DNA from: Paenibacillus sp. G2S3
GTDB taxonomy: Bacteria; Bacillota; Bacilli; Paenibacillales; Paenibacillaceae
Reading direction: 5' to 3'
DNA length: 64,000 bases
Assembly (NCBI RefSeq): GCF_030123105.1
Contig: NZ_CP126095.1
Coordinates: forward strand, 1,054,001 to 1,118,000
Of the stretch, positions 51,358 through 60,215 are shown in pieces. The notes beneath the pieces were generated by a model. The model ran no database searches, had not been told where the DNA came from, and saw only the letters and a list, made by a program, of their open reading frames with translations. The translations under genes were made by a program, and so were the position numbers. The first letter of the stretch is position 1. Each line of letters starts with the position of its first letter.

Positions 51358-54063
51358 ATGGGAATAACGAGGAGAATATCTAATAGAAAAAATAGGATAT
51401 TTGCAAACAAACCATTACTGTTTTTACTGAAATTCACCGCATTAACCGTCTTGTTTCTGTTGTCTGTCTCTGTTTTCGGAACGAATAAGACGAACGATTA
51501 TAAGGTAGGTGCCAATATACCAAGATTAGCTACAGGAAGTGATGTTGCAGCAGAAATACCGGATGGTACTGTGATCTGGAATCTGGGACAACATGATGGC
51601 TCCGCAGCTGAATTCGCTGCGAGTGGCACTTCTGGCAGCAAGAAGGAATTTAATGTTACTTCTTCGGTGCTCAAATCATCGGCTCTGCAGAGCTTGCCTG
51701 CAGGCTTGAATGGAAAGACCCAGCCGGAATTAACGATCACCTATCAGCTAAATAAGATCCCGGAGAATGGGGTCTTATTTAGCGTAGGTATTCTGGATGC
51801 TTATAAATCCGTGCCGCAAATGAGTGTGTTCTCCAATCATCAATTGTCGGGGATCATTCAAATTGCGGGCGTTGCTGGCACAGAAAGTGAATATAACTTT
51901 CAAAAGACCTATGAATTATATATTCCCAAGGAGCAATTGAAGATAGGAACGAATGAATTGAAGCTGCAAACGGTTCGCTGTTTATATTGCAGTGACAAAG
52001 AAGACGAATATTCCTGGTGGACTTGGGATAATCTCCGTTTAGAATCTCTTAACGCTCCAATTTCTGAGCCTATCCATGGTAGCTATACACTGACGGGAAC
52101 AGTAGTGAATAATAAACAATTTTATTTCGATGAAGGTGCAGTTACGCACTTGCCTTATGTTATCAAATGGCTAGGAATGGCTTATAGCGGGAATGTGATG
52201 CGTACTAGCTGTGCCAGTGATGTCGGGAGATCCTGCTCAGATATGCTGGAATATTACAAGGTATTGCAGGATTACAACATGCAGGCGGTTGCTCTGTATT
52301 TGCATACTGGTGATATTAAGCTTAAGGCAGATGGATCGTTGCCTGCTGACGCGGAGAAAAAGCTGACAGATTATTTTGAGCAATATAGCCCCTATTTTCA
52401 ATATTATGAGGTAGATAATGAGCCGGGATTATTCAATCGTTCTAAGGCAGTGAACCTGGCAATTGCGGACTGGCTGAATAAAAAGGGCAAGCAAATCGCG
52501 CCCCATTTACAAACTGTTGCTCCGGGCTGGGCGTATTGGCCGAGCTACAGTGAGGATTCCTGTGGTAATCAGAGGGGAACTGGGAAGGAATGTGGAGATC
52601 CGGATGGCTGGGAACGTGATCCAGAGCAACGTATGGAGCTGGAGAAGGTTACGGATTTGACCAATGGACATTCCTACGGCGACTCTTATATTTTTAGTAA
52701 TGGAGGAAGCTTTACTGAGAATCTGAAGACCTTCACTGGCGCAGACAATGGACTCGGCAAAAAAATGCTGACGACTGAATTTGGTACCTCGGACAGTCAT
52801 GTGGATGCCTATCAATACGGGGCAACGGAGCGGACAGCGGCTGTATTCGACCGGATCATGCGTGCGCATATTGGTTATGCGGATATGTTTGTGCAGCATG
52901 CTGCTTTTTTTAAGGATTTCAGTTTATTCAAATACGGGTTTAATTTAGAAGAGCATGATCCGGCGACCACAGAGATTTATTATACAAAAGAAAATGAGGA
53001 TTCACGTGTCAGCATCATGAGAAGGCTCAGTCTTGCCTATGCTACACATGGAGCTCCGCTAACTTATCAAATAGCCAACAAAGATGTGTTAGCCGATAAG
53101 CTGGTTTATGTTCGGGCCGTGGATACTTCTACATTGAAGCCTCTTGCGGGAAGTGGAGCGACCTCAAATAAGGTGCTGGTTAATTTCGTTAACTTTGAGT
53201 CTACTCCACAAGCTGTGAGTGTAAATGTGACTATGCCGAAAAACGGAGTGTATGAAGGGGAACGTTTTGGAAACGGGGATACGTATGAAAAAGCAAGAAG
53301 TTATGTAACAGGGAAAAAGGCTACTCCCACGTTAAGCTTTACGGAGACACTTGCTCCAGGAGAGGCTGTGCAGTATATTTTGCAGCCATCCTCTGAAGTA
53401 AAGCCGTTGGCACCTAAAGGATTCAAAGCCGCAGCGACAAAAGGTTTAGCTGTAAAATTAAATTGGTTGGAGGCACCAGGAGCAAGCTATGAGCTGCTTC
53501 GCGCTGAAGGTAGCGGCGGGGAAATGAAGGTGGTAGCCACCGATGTGAAGCTTACAGAATATACGAATCATAATTTACGTGAAGGGACGTTATATACCTA
53601 TGCGGTAAGGGTATCCGGCTCTAACTTACTGTCCGATAAAGTTCAGATTACAGCCACCGGACTGGTTCCTCTGGATCGTACTAAATGGAAGGTATCCTCA
53701 AATGTGAATACGGCAGCATCAGCTCCGAGTCTGGCCATCGATGGGGATCGGCGCACGCGCTGGGATACGGGGAAACATCAGGCTTCCGGAGAGTATTTTC
53801 AGATTGATCTGGGTGAAGCACATGAAATTGAAAGAATAGATTTGGATAGCACGCTATCACCTTTTGATTATCCAAGAGACTATGTAGTCTATATTTCTGA
53901 CGATGCTCAAAACTGGAACAAACTCACGTCTGGAAAAGGTGCGAAAGAGCTTACTAAGATATCCTTTTCTAAAGTGAAGACGAGGTATATCAAAATTGTA
54001 CAGAATGGAGCTGGCGGGAATTATTGGTCTATTCAAGAGCTACAGGTGTATTCCAGAGAATAA
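51358..54063 (+). CDS. Large secreted putative glycosidase with FnIII and discoidin (F5/8C) domains
   Basis: A 901-aa exported or membrane-anchored protein. Hydrophobic segment at ~20-40 after a basic N-terminus. Residues ~60-235 look like a beta-sandwich. The central barrel (~240-600) has YYEVDNEPGLF with Glu355 as likely acid/base and MLTTEFGTS with Glu474 as likely nucleophile, a GH-A clan pattern; I cannot name the family. A FnIII-like module lies at ~695-770 and an F5/8C/CBM32-like module at ~775-901 ('APSLAIDGDRRTRWDTGK', 'YFQIDLGEAHEIERI'). The start at 51358 follows AGAGAGGA. It is last in the EPS locus and may process the polymer. Confidence 0.78.
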   Translation: MGITRRISNRKNRIFANKPLLFLLKFTALTVLFLLSVSVFGTNKTNDYKVGANIPRLATGSDVAAEIPDGTVIWNLGQHDGSAAEFAASGTSGSKKEFNVTSSVLKSSALQSLPAGLNGKTQPELTITYQLNKIPENGVLFSVGILDAYKSVPQMSVFSNHQLSGIIQIAGVAGTESEYNFQKTYELYIPKEQLKIGTNELKLQTVRCLYCSDKEDEYSWWTWDNLRLESLNAPISEPIHGSYTLTGTVVNNKQFYFDEGAVTHLPYVIKWLGMAYSGNVMRTSCASDVGRSCSDMLEYYKVLQDYNMQAVALYLHTGDIKLKADGSLPADAEKKLTDYFEQYSPYFQYYEVDNEPGLFNRSKAVNLAIADWLNKKGKQIAPHLQTVAPGWAYWPSYSEDSCGNQRGTGKECGDPDGWERDPEQRMELEKVTDLTNGHSYGDSYIFSNGGSFTENLKTFTGADNGLGKKMLTTEFGTSDSHVDAYQYGATERTAAVFDRIMRAHIGYADMFVQHAAFFKDFSLFKYGFNLEEHDPATTEIYYTKENEDSRVSIMRRLSLAYATHGAPLTYQIANKDVLADKLVYVRAVDTSTLKPLAGSGATSNKVLVNFVNFESTPQAVSVNVTMPKNGVYEGERFGNGDTYEKARSYVTGKKATPTLSFTETLAPGEAVQYILQPSSEVKPLAPKGFKAAATKGLAVKLNWLEAPGASYELLRAEGSGGEMKVVATDVKLTEYTNHNLREGTLYTYAVRVSGSNLLSDKVQITATGLVPLDRTKWKVSSNVNTAASAPSLAIDGDRRTRWDTGKHQASGEYFQIDLGEAHEIERIDLDSTLSPFDYPRDYVVYISDDAQNWNKLTSGKGAKELTKISFSKVKTRYIKIVQNGAGGNYWSIQELQVYSRE

Positions 54064-54126
54064 GGGTATCATTTGAAATTATATAATCGTTTATAGCGCA
54101 TACTAAATAACCTGCAAAATACACCA

Positions 54127-54376
54127 AGTAGCTCACGGCAGAGACACCATGCGGACTCAGGAGACCTTATTTCGAAGAATTGGGGTATTTATTCGAGTTA
54201 TCGGACTCAGTTGCAGCTATTCACATAAATATGGCCCAATATCGAGCAAATCATGTGTAATAAGAGCTATGCAGTCCGAAACTGGCGCAAAATGGGCCGA
54301 TAATCAAAAATAACTGCAATGGGGTCCGAAACGCTAAAAAGACAAGCAGTAGCTCACGGCAGAGACACCATGCGGA
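54127..54376. repeat. Dispersed intergenic repeat, copy 2, framed by a 29-bp direct repeat
   Basis: The 179-bp block 54152-54330 (CGGACTCAGGAG ... GGGTCCGAA) has the same length as and aligns to 8440-8618. A perfect 29-bp direct repeat (54127-54155 and 54348-54376, starting AGTAGCTCACGGCAGAGAC) frames it; after its second copy the next block begins again (CGGAATTAGGAG) but breaks off. This suggests a tandem unit of 221 bp. Apart from the terminator it fills the 54064-54448 gap. Confidence 0.7.
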
Positions 54377-54392
54377 ATTAGGAGCATCGTAC

Positions 54393-54434
54393 AATAAACG
54401 GAAGCCGTCCTTTTAAGGACGGCTTCCGTTTATT
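54393..54434. terminator. Strong bidirectional terminator
   Basis: A perfect 20-bp stem: 54393-54412 (AATAAACGGAAGCCGTCCTT) pairs with 54415-54434 around a TT loop, with A/T-rich arms for both directions. It ends the EPS locus and the convergent acetyltransferase gene. Confidence 0.88.
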
Positions 54435-54448
54435 CTTGTTTAAATCCG

Positions 54449-55495
54449 TTAAATGAAACGAAGTCCAGACATATACGGTAAAGGAATGGCGTTGAAATCC
54501 TCTGAACTCGCTGGATCAAAGAGCAGCGAGAGCAGCTCCTTGTCGTCCTGCACGGACGACAAGTCGAGACCCTTGCGGCAGCCTTCGGTCTGCCGCAATA
54601 GCGCTGCCCGGTCTGCGATGCAGACCGTTCCGCTGTTCGCGCCGCCGCTTAAAGAGGCGCCGGCGTCCCGCAGGAGCGCGAGCAGGCTGCGCTCCTGCCA
54701 CGGCACAGGCACTTGCAGCGTGCCAACGCCGCCGCACAAGGCCGCCTTGGCCAGCAGCGCCGCTACCGCGCTCGGCTGGCCGGCCCATTCCACCGCCGTC
54801 GCCGTGCTCGGCGCTGGCACATCCGCCGCCGCTGGCACAGCGACCGCGGCGAACCCCTCGATGCTGCCGTCCCGAACGGCTACGAGTGTGCGTTGGGCCA
54901 AGCCCAATACGCTCGCGTAAGCCTCGGTCCCCAGCAGCAGCGCCAGCTCACCCGGACTATATACATGTCCGGCTTCACGTTCATTGAGCAGCCGGTAGAC
55001 GGCGAAGAAGTCGCCCGGCTGCATTGGCCGCAGCGTCCATTCCTCTCCTGCTGCGGCTGCAAGTGCCTGAGCTGAGCTTGCGTTCAGCTCGGCAAATTGC
55101 GTACCTCCGAACGGTACGCACCCAGCTCGGGTGTATAGCGAACGATCACCCGAGACAAAAATCAGCGATGCGTCGGACTCCGCAGCGTGTGCCTGGCATA
55201 GCTGTAGAAGTTGGCCAGCCAGCCCTTGGCCACGAAAAGCGGGATCGGTGCAGACAGCACCTATGGAGAATACATTCAGAAAAGCATCTCCAGTCTTGAT
55301 CGTAGAGGGTACGAGTCCCATGAAAGCTGCAACCTTTCCGTCCTCAGTAATAGCCGCGTAGGAATGACTGAGTCCAGGGCGGAAAATAAGCGGAAACAGT
55401 TCTTTCATTGAAGTGGCACCCGGTTTACGAAAGATGGAATCTGCGAGCAGAGCCGCCTGGTCCAGCTCCGCAGGTTTAATTAATCTTAATTGCAT
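54449..55495 (-). CDS. GNAT-family N-acetyltransferase with unusual GC-rich centre
   Basis: A 348-aa double-GNAT-like protein. The acetyl-CoA site is in IGAVCTDPAFRGQGLAGQLLQLC (near 85-107), after 'KVAAFMGLVPSTIKTGDAFLNV'. From about residue 140 to 310 the protein is Ala/Leu-rich ('SSAQALAAAAGEEW', 'ALLAKAALCGGVGTLQVP') and the DNA is far richer in GC than its surroundings, while the ends are ordinary. The start at 55495 follows AGGAGG on the minus strand. Substrate unknown. The long overlapping frames on the other strand here are GC artefacts. Confidence 0.8.
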   Translation of the reverse strand: MQLRLIKPAELDQAALLADSIFRKPGATSMKELFPLIFRPGLSHSYAAITEDGKVAAFMGLVPSTIKTGDAFLNVFSIGAVCTDPAFRGQGLAGQLLQLCQAHAAESDASLIFVSGDRSLYTRAGCVPFGGTQFAELNASSAQALAAAAGEEWTLRPMQPGDFFAVYRLLNEREAGHVYSPGELALLLGTEAYASVLGLAQRTLVAVRDGSIEGFAAVAVPAAADVPAPSTATAVEWAGQPSAVAALLAKAALCGGVGTLQVPVPWQERSLLALLRDAGASLSGGANSGTVCIADRAALLRQTEGCRKGLDLSSVQDDKELLSLLFDPASSEDFNAIPLPYMSGLRFI

Positions 55496-55689
55496 AACAT
55501 TCAGCCTCCTATATGTATACACGATGGGGAGAAAGCATTTACATAAAGTATAAGGCCCGGGGAATGAAATCTCCAATCTTGTTTATATTATTCAATGTCT
55601 CAAAAGGTTGTGGAGAAGGGTAATAAAGTACATAAATAAGGAAGCTTCTAATATTTTCAAGCTAGAAGAGAAAGGGAAGTGAATAATCG

Positions 55690-57168
55690 GTGTCCCAACT
55701 TGCAGATAATATTATATTATTGCTGGCAGCGCTCCTGCTTGTAGGCGTATTTTCCACCAAGTTCTCCACTAAATTTGGAATGCCAGCTTTAGTGCTATTT
55801 CTTGCTGCGGGGATGGTGCTAAGCCAATTTGTTTTTTTTAACAATGCCTCCTTAACGCAAATGGCCGGAATCTTCGCATTGGTTGTCATATTATTCGAAG
55901 GTGGCATGCAGACGAATATTAAGGATATTAAGCCTGTTATTCGGCCAGCATTATCTTTATCAACGGTAGGCGTAATCATGACGACAGCCATTGTAGGGGT
56001 ATTCGCTAAGCTGATCCTTGATGTGTCATGGCCAGAAAGCTTTTTGTTTGGAGCGATTGTTGGATCGACAGATGCGGCTGCAGTCTTCTCGGTACTCGGC
56101 GGAAAGAATATTGATAAACGTCTGACCTCGACGTTAGAAGCAGAATCAGGAAGCAACGATCCAATGGCGGTTTTCTTGACAGTCTCGCTAATCGAATGGA
56201 TACAGCATCCGGATATGGCAATATGGGGGCTTCTGTTGTCTTTCATATGGGAGATGGGCATTGGCTTAGTACTGGGTTTTGTACTGGGGAAGATCGCAGT
56301 TTTCTGTATCAATCGAATTAACCTGGATTCTACAGGTCTTTATCCAGTAATGGCCATTGGCTTTGCTGTGCTAACCTATGGTTTATCTGCATGGGTACAT
56401 AGTAGCGGTCTGCTGGCTGTTTATGTTATGGGCCTTACGCTTGGCAATTCTGAGCTAATGTATCACCGTACCATTATGAATTTTAGTCATGGCTTTGCAT
56501 GGATGATGCAAATATTTATGTTCATTCTGCTTGGCTTATTAGTATTTCCACAGGAGCTGGCGGAAGTGGCTTGGCAAGGTATCTTGTTATCCGTCATTCT
56601 GATGGTTGTAGCTAGACCAATCGGTGTATTTATAAGCTTGCACTTTTCCAAATTTTCGATTCGAGAAAAGACATTGATTTCTTGGGCCGGACTTCGTGGA
56701 GCCGTTCCGATTGTGCTAGCGACTTATCCGCTGCTCGCTGATCTGCCTCACGGACGACTATTCTTTAATGTTGTATTCTTTGTCGTACTGACCTCAGCGG
56801 TGATTCAGGGAACTAGTATTTCCCCGCTAGCATCCCGATTGAAGCTTGTGGGGCAAGAAGATTCAGATCAGCCTTCCCTGATGGAGCTAGTCGCTCTTGG
56901 CAAGACAGACTCGGAGTTTAACCATATTGGAATTAATCCCTATATGTCGATTGCTGGACAGAAAATTTCAGAAATAGGTCTGCCGGACGATATCTTGTTT
57001 ACGGCAATTATCCGCAATAAAAAGATTGTCACCCCGCATGGCAGTACTGTTATTGAGCCTGGGGATACGGTGTATGTCCTAAGTCCAAAGAGTAAGCGTG
57101 ATGAGATGAGGGCTTTTTTCCGCAGCAGGAAAGGAAAGACCGCGGAGGAGGATGTTTCTTTAATCTAG
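55690..57168 (+). CDS. Potassium/proton antiporter (NhaP2/CvrA-type, CPA family)
   Basis: A 492-aa membrane exchanger. About twelve to thirteen segments fill ~1-390, with 'LFEGGMQTNIKDIKPV', 'GSTDAAAVFSVLGGKN' and 'LEAESGSNDPMAVFLT' (the ND motif of electroneutral CPA1 exchangers) and 'ISWAGLRGAVPIVLATYPLL'. The C-terminal RCK_C/TrkA-C domain (~405-480) ends 'IEPGDTVYVLSPKSKRDEM' and may bind a nucleotide such as c-di-AMP, as in relatives. GTG start. Confidence 0.9.
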   Translation: MSQLADNIILLLAALLLVGVFSTKFSTKFGMPALVLFLAAGMVLSQFVFFNNASLTQMAGIFALVVILFEGGMQTNIKDIKPVIRPALSLSTVGVIMTTAIVGVFAKLILDVSWPESFLFGAIVGSTDAAAVFSVLGGKNIDKRLTSTLEAESGSNDPMAVFLTVSLIEWIQHPDMAIWGLLLSFIWEMGIGLVLGFVLGKIAVFCINRINLDSTGLYPVMAIGFAVLTYGLSAWVHSSGLLAVYVMGLTLGNSELMYHRTIMNFSHGFAWMMQIFMFILLGLLVFPQELAEVAWQGILLSVILMVVARPIGVFISLHFSKFSIREKTLISWAGLRGAVPIVLATYPLLADLPHGRLFFNVVFFVVLTSAVIQGTSISPLASRLKLVGQEDSDQPSLMELVALGKTDSEFNHIGINPYMSIAGQKISEIGLPDDILFTAIIRNKKIVTPHGSTVIEPGDTVYVLSPKSKRDEMRAFFRSRKGKTAEEDVSLI

Positions 57169-57261
57169 AGAAGAGACTCTTTTACCAAAGTGTGACACAC
57201 ATAATAGGCTTCATAACATAAGTTGTGCTAGAATCGGCACAACATATAATCTCCAGAATAG

Positions 57262-57328
57262 TTGCAAAACACGAAAGAGTGTGTTAAATTGTATATAGAT
57301 TTAGAACGAGTCTAAATACAATTATAAT
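57262..57328 (+). promoter_or_regulatory. dps promoter region with a PerR/Fur-family-like operator
   Basis: TTAGAACGAGTCTAA (57301-57315) matches 10 of 14 fixed bases of the PerR box TTATAATNATTATAA and extends to an ATTTAGA/TCTAAAT inverted repeat. TTGCAA (57262-57267)-N17-TAAATT (57285-57290) would place the box at the transcription start; TTTAGA (57300-57305)-N17-TATAAT (57323-57328) would place it over the -35. Either geometry fits repression relieved by peroxide. Confidence 0.6.
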
Positions 57329-57353
57329 AAATGAACCATAGGAGGTTTTATTA

Positions 57354-57809
57354 ATGACAACACAATTAAAGAACCATACTGAACTGCAAGCTGCATTGAA
57401 CCGCCAAACTGCGAACTGGTTCCTGCTCGGGGTAAAGCTTCATCATTATCACTGGTATGTTAGCGGATCTCAATTCTTCACACTGCATGAGAAGTTTGAA
57501 GAGCTATACAATGAAGCTGCGGGTTATGCAGATGATTTGGCTGAGCGGTTGCTTTCTATTGGTGGACAACCAGCCTCAACAATGAAGCAATATCTTGAAC
57601 TGTCCGACTTACAAGAAGCTCGCGGCGGCGAAGATGCTAAGGGGATGGTACTCGAGCTCGTTAGAGACTTTAAGACCGTTGCTAAAGAACTGCAAGATGC
57701 AATTGCTACTGCAGAAGAATTGAGTGATCAACCAACTGCGGATCTGCTGATTGGGATCAGAAGCAGCATTGAGAAACATGCTTGGATGCTGAATGCCTTT
57801 ATCGGCTAA
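57354..57809 (+). CDS. dps: Dps-family DNA-protection ferritin
   Basis: A 151-aa ferritin-like subunit that forms a 12-mer, oxidises Fe(II) with peroxide and stores iron. The inter-subunit ferroxidase residues are in LHHYHWYVSGSQFFTLHEKFEELYNEAAGYADDLAERLLSIGG, written in the family as HxxxW, HxxF and DxxAER. Strong CATAGGAGG site. The upstream PerR-like box fits peroxide control. Confidence 0.94.
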   Translation: MTTQLKNHTELQAALNRQTANWFLLGVKLHHYHWYVSGSQFFTLHEKFEELYNEAAGYADDLAERLLSIGGQPASTMKQYLELSDLQEARGGEDAKGMVLELVRDFKTVAKELQDAIATAEELSDQPTADLLIGIRSSIEKHAWMLNAFIG

Positions 57810-57838
57810 GACAACATCCTTATAAGGATAGAATATAC

Positions 57839-57880
57839 AAAGAGCGCCTGCGTATTGTTTACGCATGGCGCTCTTTCTTT
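57839..57880. terminator. Bidirectional terminator between dps and the AIM24-family gene
   Basis: AGAGCGCC (57841-57848) pairs with GGCGCTCT (57867-57874), with an inner GCGT/ACGC stem and A and T runs at the two ends. Confidence 0.85.
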
Positions 57881-57889
57881 TGAACACTT

Positions 57890-58594
57890 CTATTTAATAA
57901 AAACACCGCCAAATGGCACGGCTTCGCGCAGAAATCGTTTAATAATTCCATCATCATTATTATCTCTTTCAAATCTACGATTCTGGCGTCCGGCCTGAAA
58001 CAACACAGGGCCGTGGCCCGTCATCTTCCAGTGATAACTCATATGCTGGCTAGCTAAATGGTTGCCGTAAACGGTTAGCTCCAGCTTCGCATTTTCAGGA
58101 TAGGCAATAATGCTGCCTGCATCCACATAAAGTGGATTGTAAGGGTGAAGCTCAGCTTCACAGACCGTACCCTCGGTCAGAATGCCAATGATGCCATTGC
58201 CGGTAAATTTCACCTTCACAATATCTCTTGTCACAAGCACATTCTTCATACTCAGCACTCGTGTTTCCATCGTAACGCCCTTGCTGTAGAAGAAGAGATG
58301 TTTAAAGTCGTACAACAAATCGCTCTTCCCATCAAGCTGCAGAATCTTTACCCGATAACCCGGTGGAAGGGCGGCGACAAAATGGCAAGGGCCAGACATA
58401 TCCGAACGAATCAATTTTCGCTTGCGATAGATGCCCTTTACATCCATAAATCTATCTGCCCGTCCAGTGGCTGACCCTTGATAAGCGATAATTTGCTGTG
58501 GGTGCAGCACATGAACCTCTTCTTTCTCCCCAAGGGAGAAGGCTACGGCTTGTCCGCTCCCGCTGTCGCTTTCATCTTGGACATCGATGTTCAT
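57890..58594 (-). CDS. AIM24-family protein
   Basis: A 234-aa beta-rich protein of the AIM24 (former DUF124) family, whose bacterial function is unknown. Motifs: 'VLHPQQIIAYQGSATGRADRFMDVKGIYRKRKLIRSDMSGPCHFVAALPPGYRV', 'HLFFYSKGVTMETRVLSMKNVLVTRDIVKVKFTGNGIIGILTEG', and 'GSIIAYPENAKLELTVYGN'. No signal or membrane segment. It is followed upstream by a coiled-coil membrane protein on the same strand, with 48 bases between. Confidence 0.85.
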   Translation of the reverse strand: MNIDVQDESDSGSGQAVAFSLGEKEEVHVLHPQQIIAYQGSATGRADRFMDVKGIYRKRKLIRSDMSGPCHFVAALPPGYRVKILQLDGKSDLLYDFKHLFFYSKGVTMETRVLSMKNVLVTRDIVKVKFTGNGIIGILTEGTVCEAELHPYNPLYVDAGSIIAYPENAKLELTVYGNHLASQHMSYHWKMTGHGPVLFQAGRQNRRFERDNNDDGIIKRFLREAVPFGGVFIK

Positions 58595-58642
58595 ATTTCA
58601 TCTCCCTCATGCTGTAGGCGTGATCTTTACGAATGTTCAAGA

Positions 58643-59110
58643 TTAACGTAGACGGTCTCCTTTTCTAGAACGGTGAAGCATGCTGAAACGAACAATACGG
58701 ATGAGTATAAAATACCCCAGAATCAGACCAATTCCCGTAAAAATAGTCACTTTGATTTTATGATAATATTCTGCGCGTGCTGTCCGGTCATTTTGCAACT
58801 CATCAACCATCTGCGTGAGCTGACGATTCTGCTCCTGCAGGGCTTCGTTCTGTGTCCGGTAGGCCTCCATTTCCTGCATGGTATTCGAAAGCTTATCTTT
58901 CGCCTGTTGTAGCTCTTCAGCTGTCTGCTGGAATCCCTCTTTCAATTCATTGACTTCATTCGGAAGCTCAGAGAAGCTTTTGAATCCATTATAGATATCA
59001 CTGAATATATTGGCTTTTGCTACTGGGGCCGGAAGAGATACGGAAAGAGTCAGCAGAAGCAGGAGCGAACATAACAGCTGTAGATATTTACGGTATTTAC
59101 GTTGTTTCAT
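58643..59110 (-). CDS. Secreted/membrane coiled-coil protein
   Basis: A 155-aa protein with a signal peptide (1-33, ending PAPVAKAN), a coiled coil at ~45-105 ('NEVNELKEGFQQTAEELQQAKDKL' and following heptads) and one membrane segment at ~120-140 ('IFTGIGLILGYFILI') followed by a basic tail. Topology should be coil outside, tail inside. No named family. It may be co-transcribed with the AIM24-family gene. Confidence 0.65.
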   Translation of the reverse strand: MKQRKYRKYLQLLCSLLLLLTLSVSLPAPVAKANIFSDIYNGFKSFSELPNEVNELKEGFQQTAEELQQAKDKLSNTMQEMEAYRTQNEALQEQNRQLTQMVDELQNDRTARAEYYHKIKVTIFTGIGLILGYFILIRIVRFSMLHRSRKGDRLR

Positions 59111-59282
59111 CTATATAATCACCACCCAATTTAGGCTTGTATTTCTTTTATTTTAACACAGCTTGACAGCTTCTGACAGCGTACGCTAAGCGCAGATAGG
59201 GCTTCATGGGTCAGTAATTTTTGCCTGTCTGAAGTGAGGTTACACGTCCTTGTAAAGAACGATCAGGCTGTGCTCTTCATGA

Positions 59283-59311
59283 TTGAGAAGAGGGACTATT
59301 TATCGTATACT
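59283..59311 (+). promoter_or_regulatory. Sigma-A promoter of the M50-like gene
   Basis: TTGAGA (59283-59288)-N17-TATACT (59306-59311). Transcription would start near 59318, just ahead of the AAGGGG ribosome site, which rules out the in-frame upstream start at 59283. Confidence 0.6.
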
Positions 59312-59336
59312 TTGGACGGGAAGGGGCTGCTACGGA

Positions 59337-60023
59337 ATGAATAAATGGCTTAAGACAATGTTATTTTTGGTCGGATCTGCTTTTTTGACGAGGTTAATTC
59401 CATTCTCATCTTTGTTTCGGAATTTGGACACGATGATTCATGAATTTGGTCATGCACTGGTGACTTTACTGCTGTCTGGCAGTGTGCTGCGGATCGAACT
59501 ATACGCGAATCATAGTGGTGTCACCTATTCAGCCATTCAAGATGGAGGCAGAGCGATACTGGTGTCGCTATCCGGTTATATGCTAGCTTCCTTATTCGCA
59601 TTGCTGCTCTTCTATCTCTACAGTAAAGGACGGCATGATTGGGGACTTATTTTAGCTACTACAGTAGCATTGATTATGCTGGTATTGTACGTGCGGGGAA
59701 GTTTCGGAATGATGTGGTTAGGTGGGTTTATTGCGCTGAATGTATTAATGCTGGTGGTGTGGAAAAAGGCCAGCAAATATTATTATTTGTTATTAGCTTT
59801 TTTGACCTTGGAAGAGTCTGTAATGGGGAGCTTATTTCTTGTATATGCGGCCGTTGTATCCCCATCTCGGGCGGGAGATGCCAGTAATCTGGCCAGGATG
59901 ACATCTGTGCCGGCTATATTCTGGGCTATCCTATTTTTTATGTTTTCTCTGCTTTGCGCCAAATGGGCACTGGGACTATTTTTTAAGCGGGAGCGAGTGC
60001 AGCCTAAACTTCAGAGCCGCTAA
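59337..60023 (+). CDS. M50-like membrane zinc metallopeptidase
   Basis: A 228-aa protein with about six to seven membrane segments and the zinc motif HEFGH at 35-39 (DTMIHEFGHALVTLLLSGSV), as in M50-like peptidases of Firmicutes. A second metal-ligand motif is not obvious; the usual NPDG-type Asp is not seen, so activity is uncertain. No PDZ domain. AAGGGG (59321-59326) precedes the ATG. Monocistronic, with terminator at 60078. Confidence 0.75.
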   Translation: MNKWLKTMLFLVGSAFLTRLIPFSSLFRNLDTMIHEFGHALVTLLLSGSVLRIELYANHSGVTYSAIQDGGRAILVSLSGYMLASLFALLLFYLYSKGRHDWGLILATTVALIMLVLYVRGSFGMMWLGGFIALNVLMLVVWKKASKYYYLLLAFLTLEESVMGSLFLVYAAVVSPSRAGDASNLARMTSVPAIFWAILFFMFSLLCAKWALGLFFKRERVQPKLQSR

Positions 60024-60077
60024 AGATCAAAAATATAATATTTTCGTCATAAACAGACAAAAGGGGCTGTTTTTGCG

Positions 60078-60117
60078 AGAGTCAGTCTACTTAGTATGTA
60101 GAATGGCTCTTTTTTTG
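60078..60117 (+). terminator. Rho-independent terminator
   Basis: The 13-base arms 60078-60090 and 60098-60110 pair with one mismatch and one G-U, followed by seven Ts. Confidence 0.85.
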
Positions 60118-60215
60118 TCGATAATATAGAACCGAACATACATTCCATGACATGGAGTTGTCCGCCATTATTGGTACATTAATAGAAGACCCAAAATAAG
60201 AAAGAGGTGGAAAAT

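Noticed and set aside
54453..55411. Several long ORFs on both strands over the GNAT gene
   Set aside because: They arise from the GC-rich centre, lack ribosome sites and have no protein-like sequence; only the minus-strand GNAT frame shows family motifs.
55662..56312. 216-codon minus-strand ORF opposite the antiporter gene
   Set aside because: It is a shadow of the antiporter frame with low-complexity Ser/Thr/Asn/Pro content and no ribosome site; the plus-strand frame carries clear CPA motifs.
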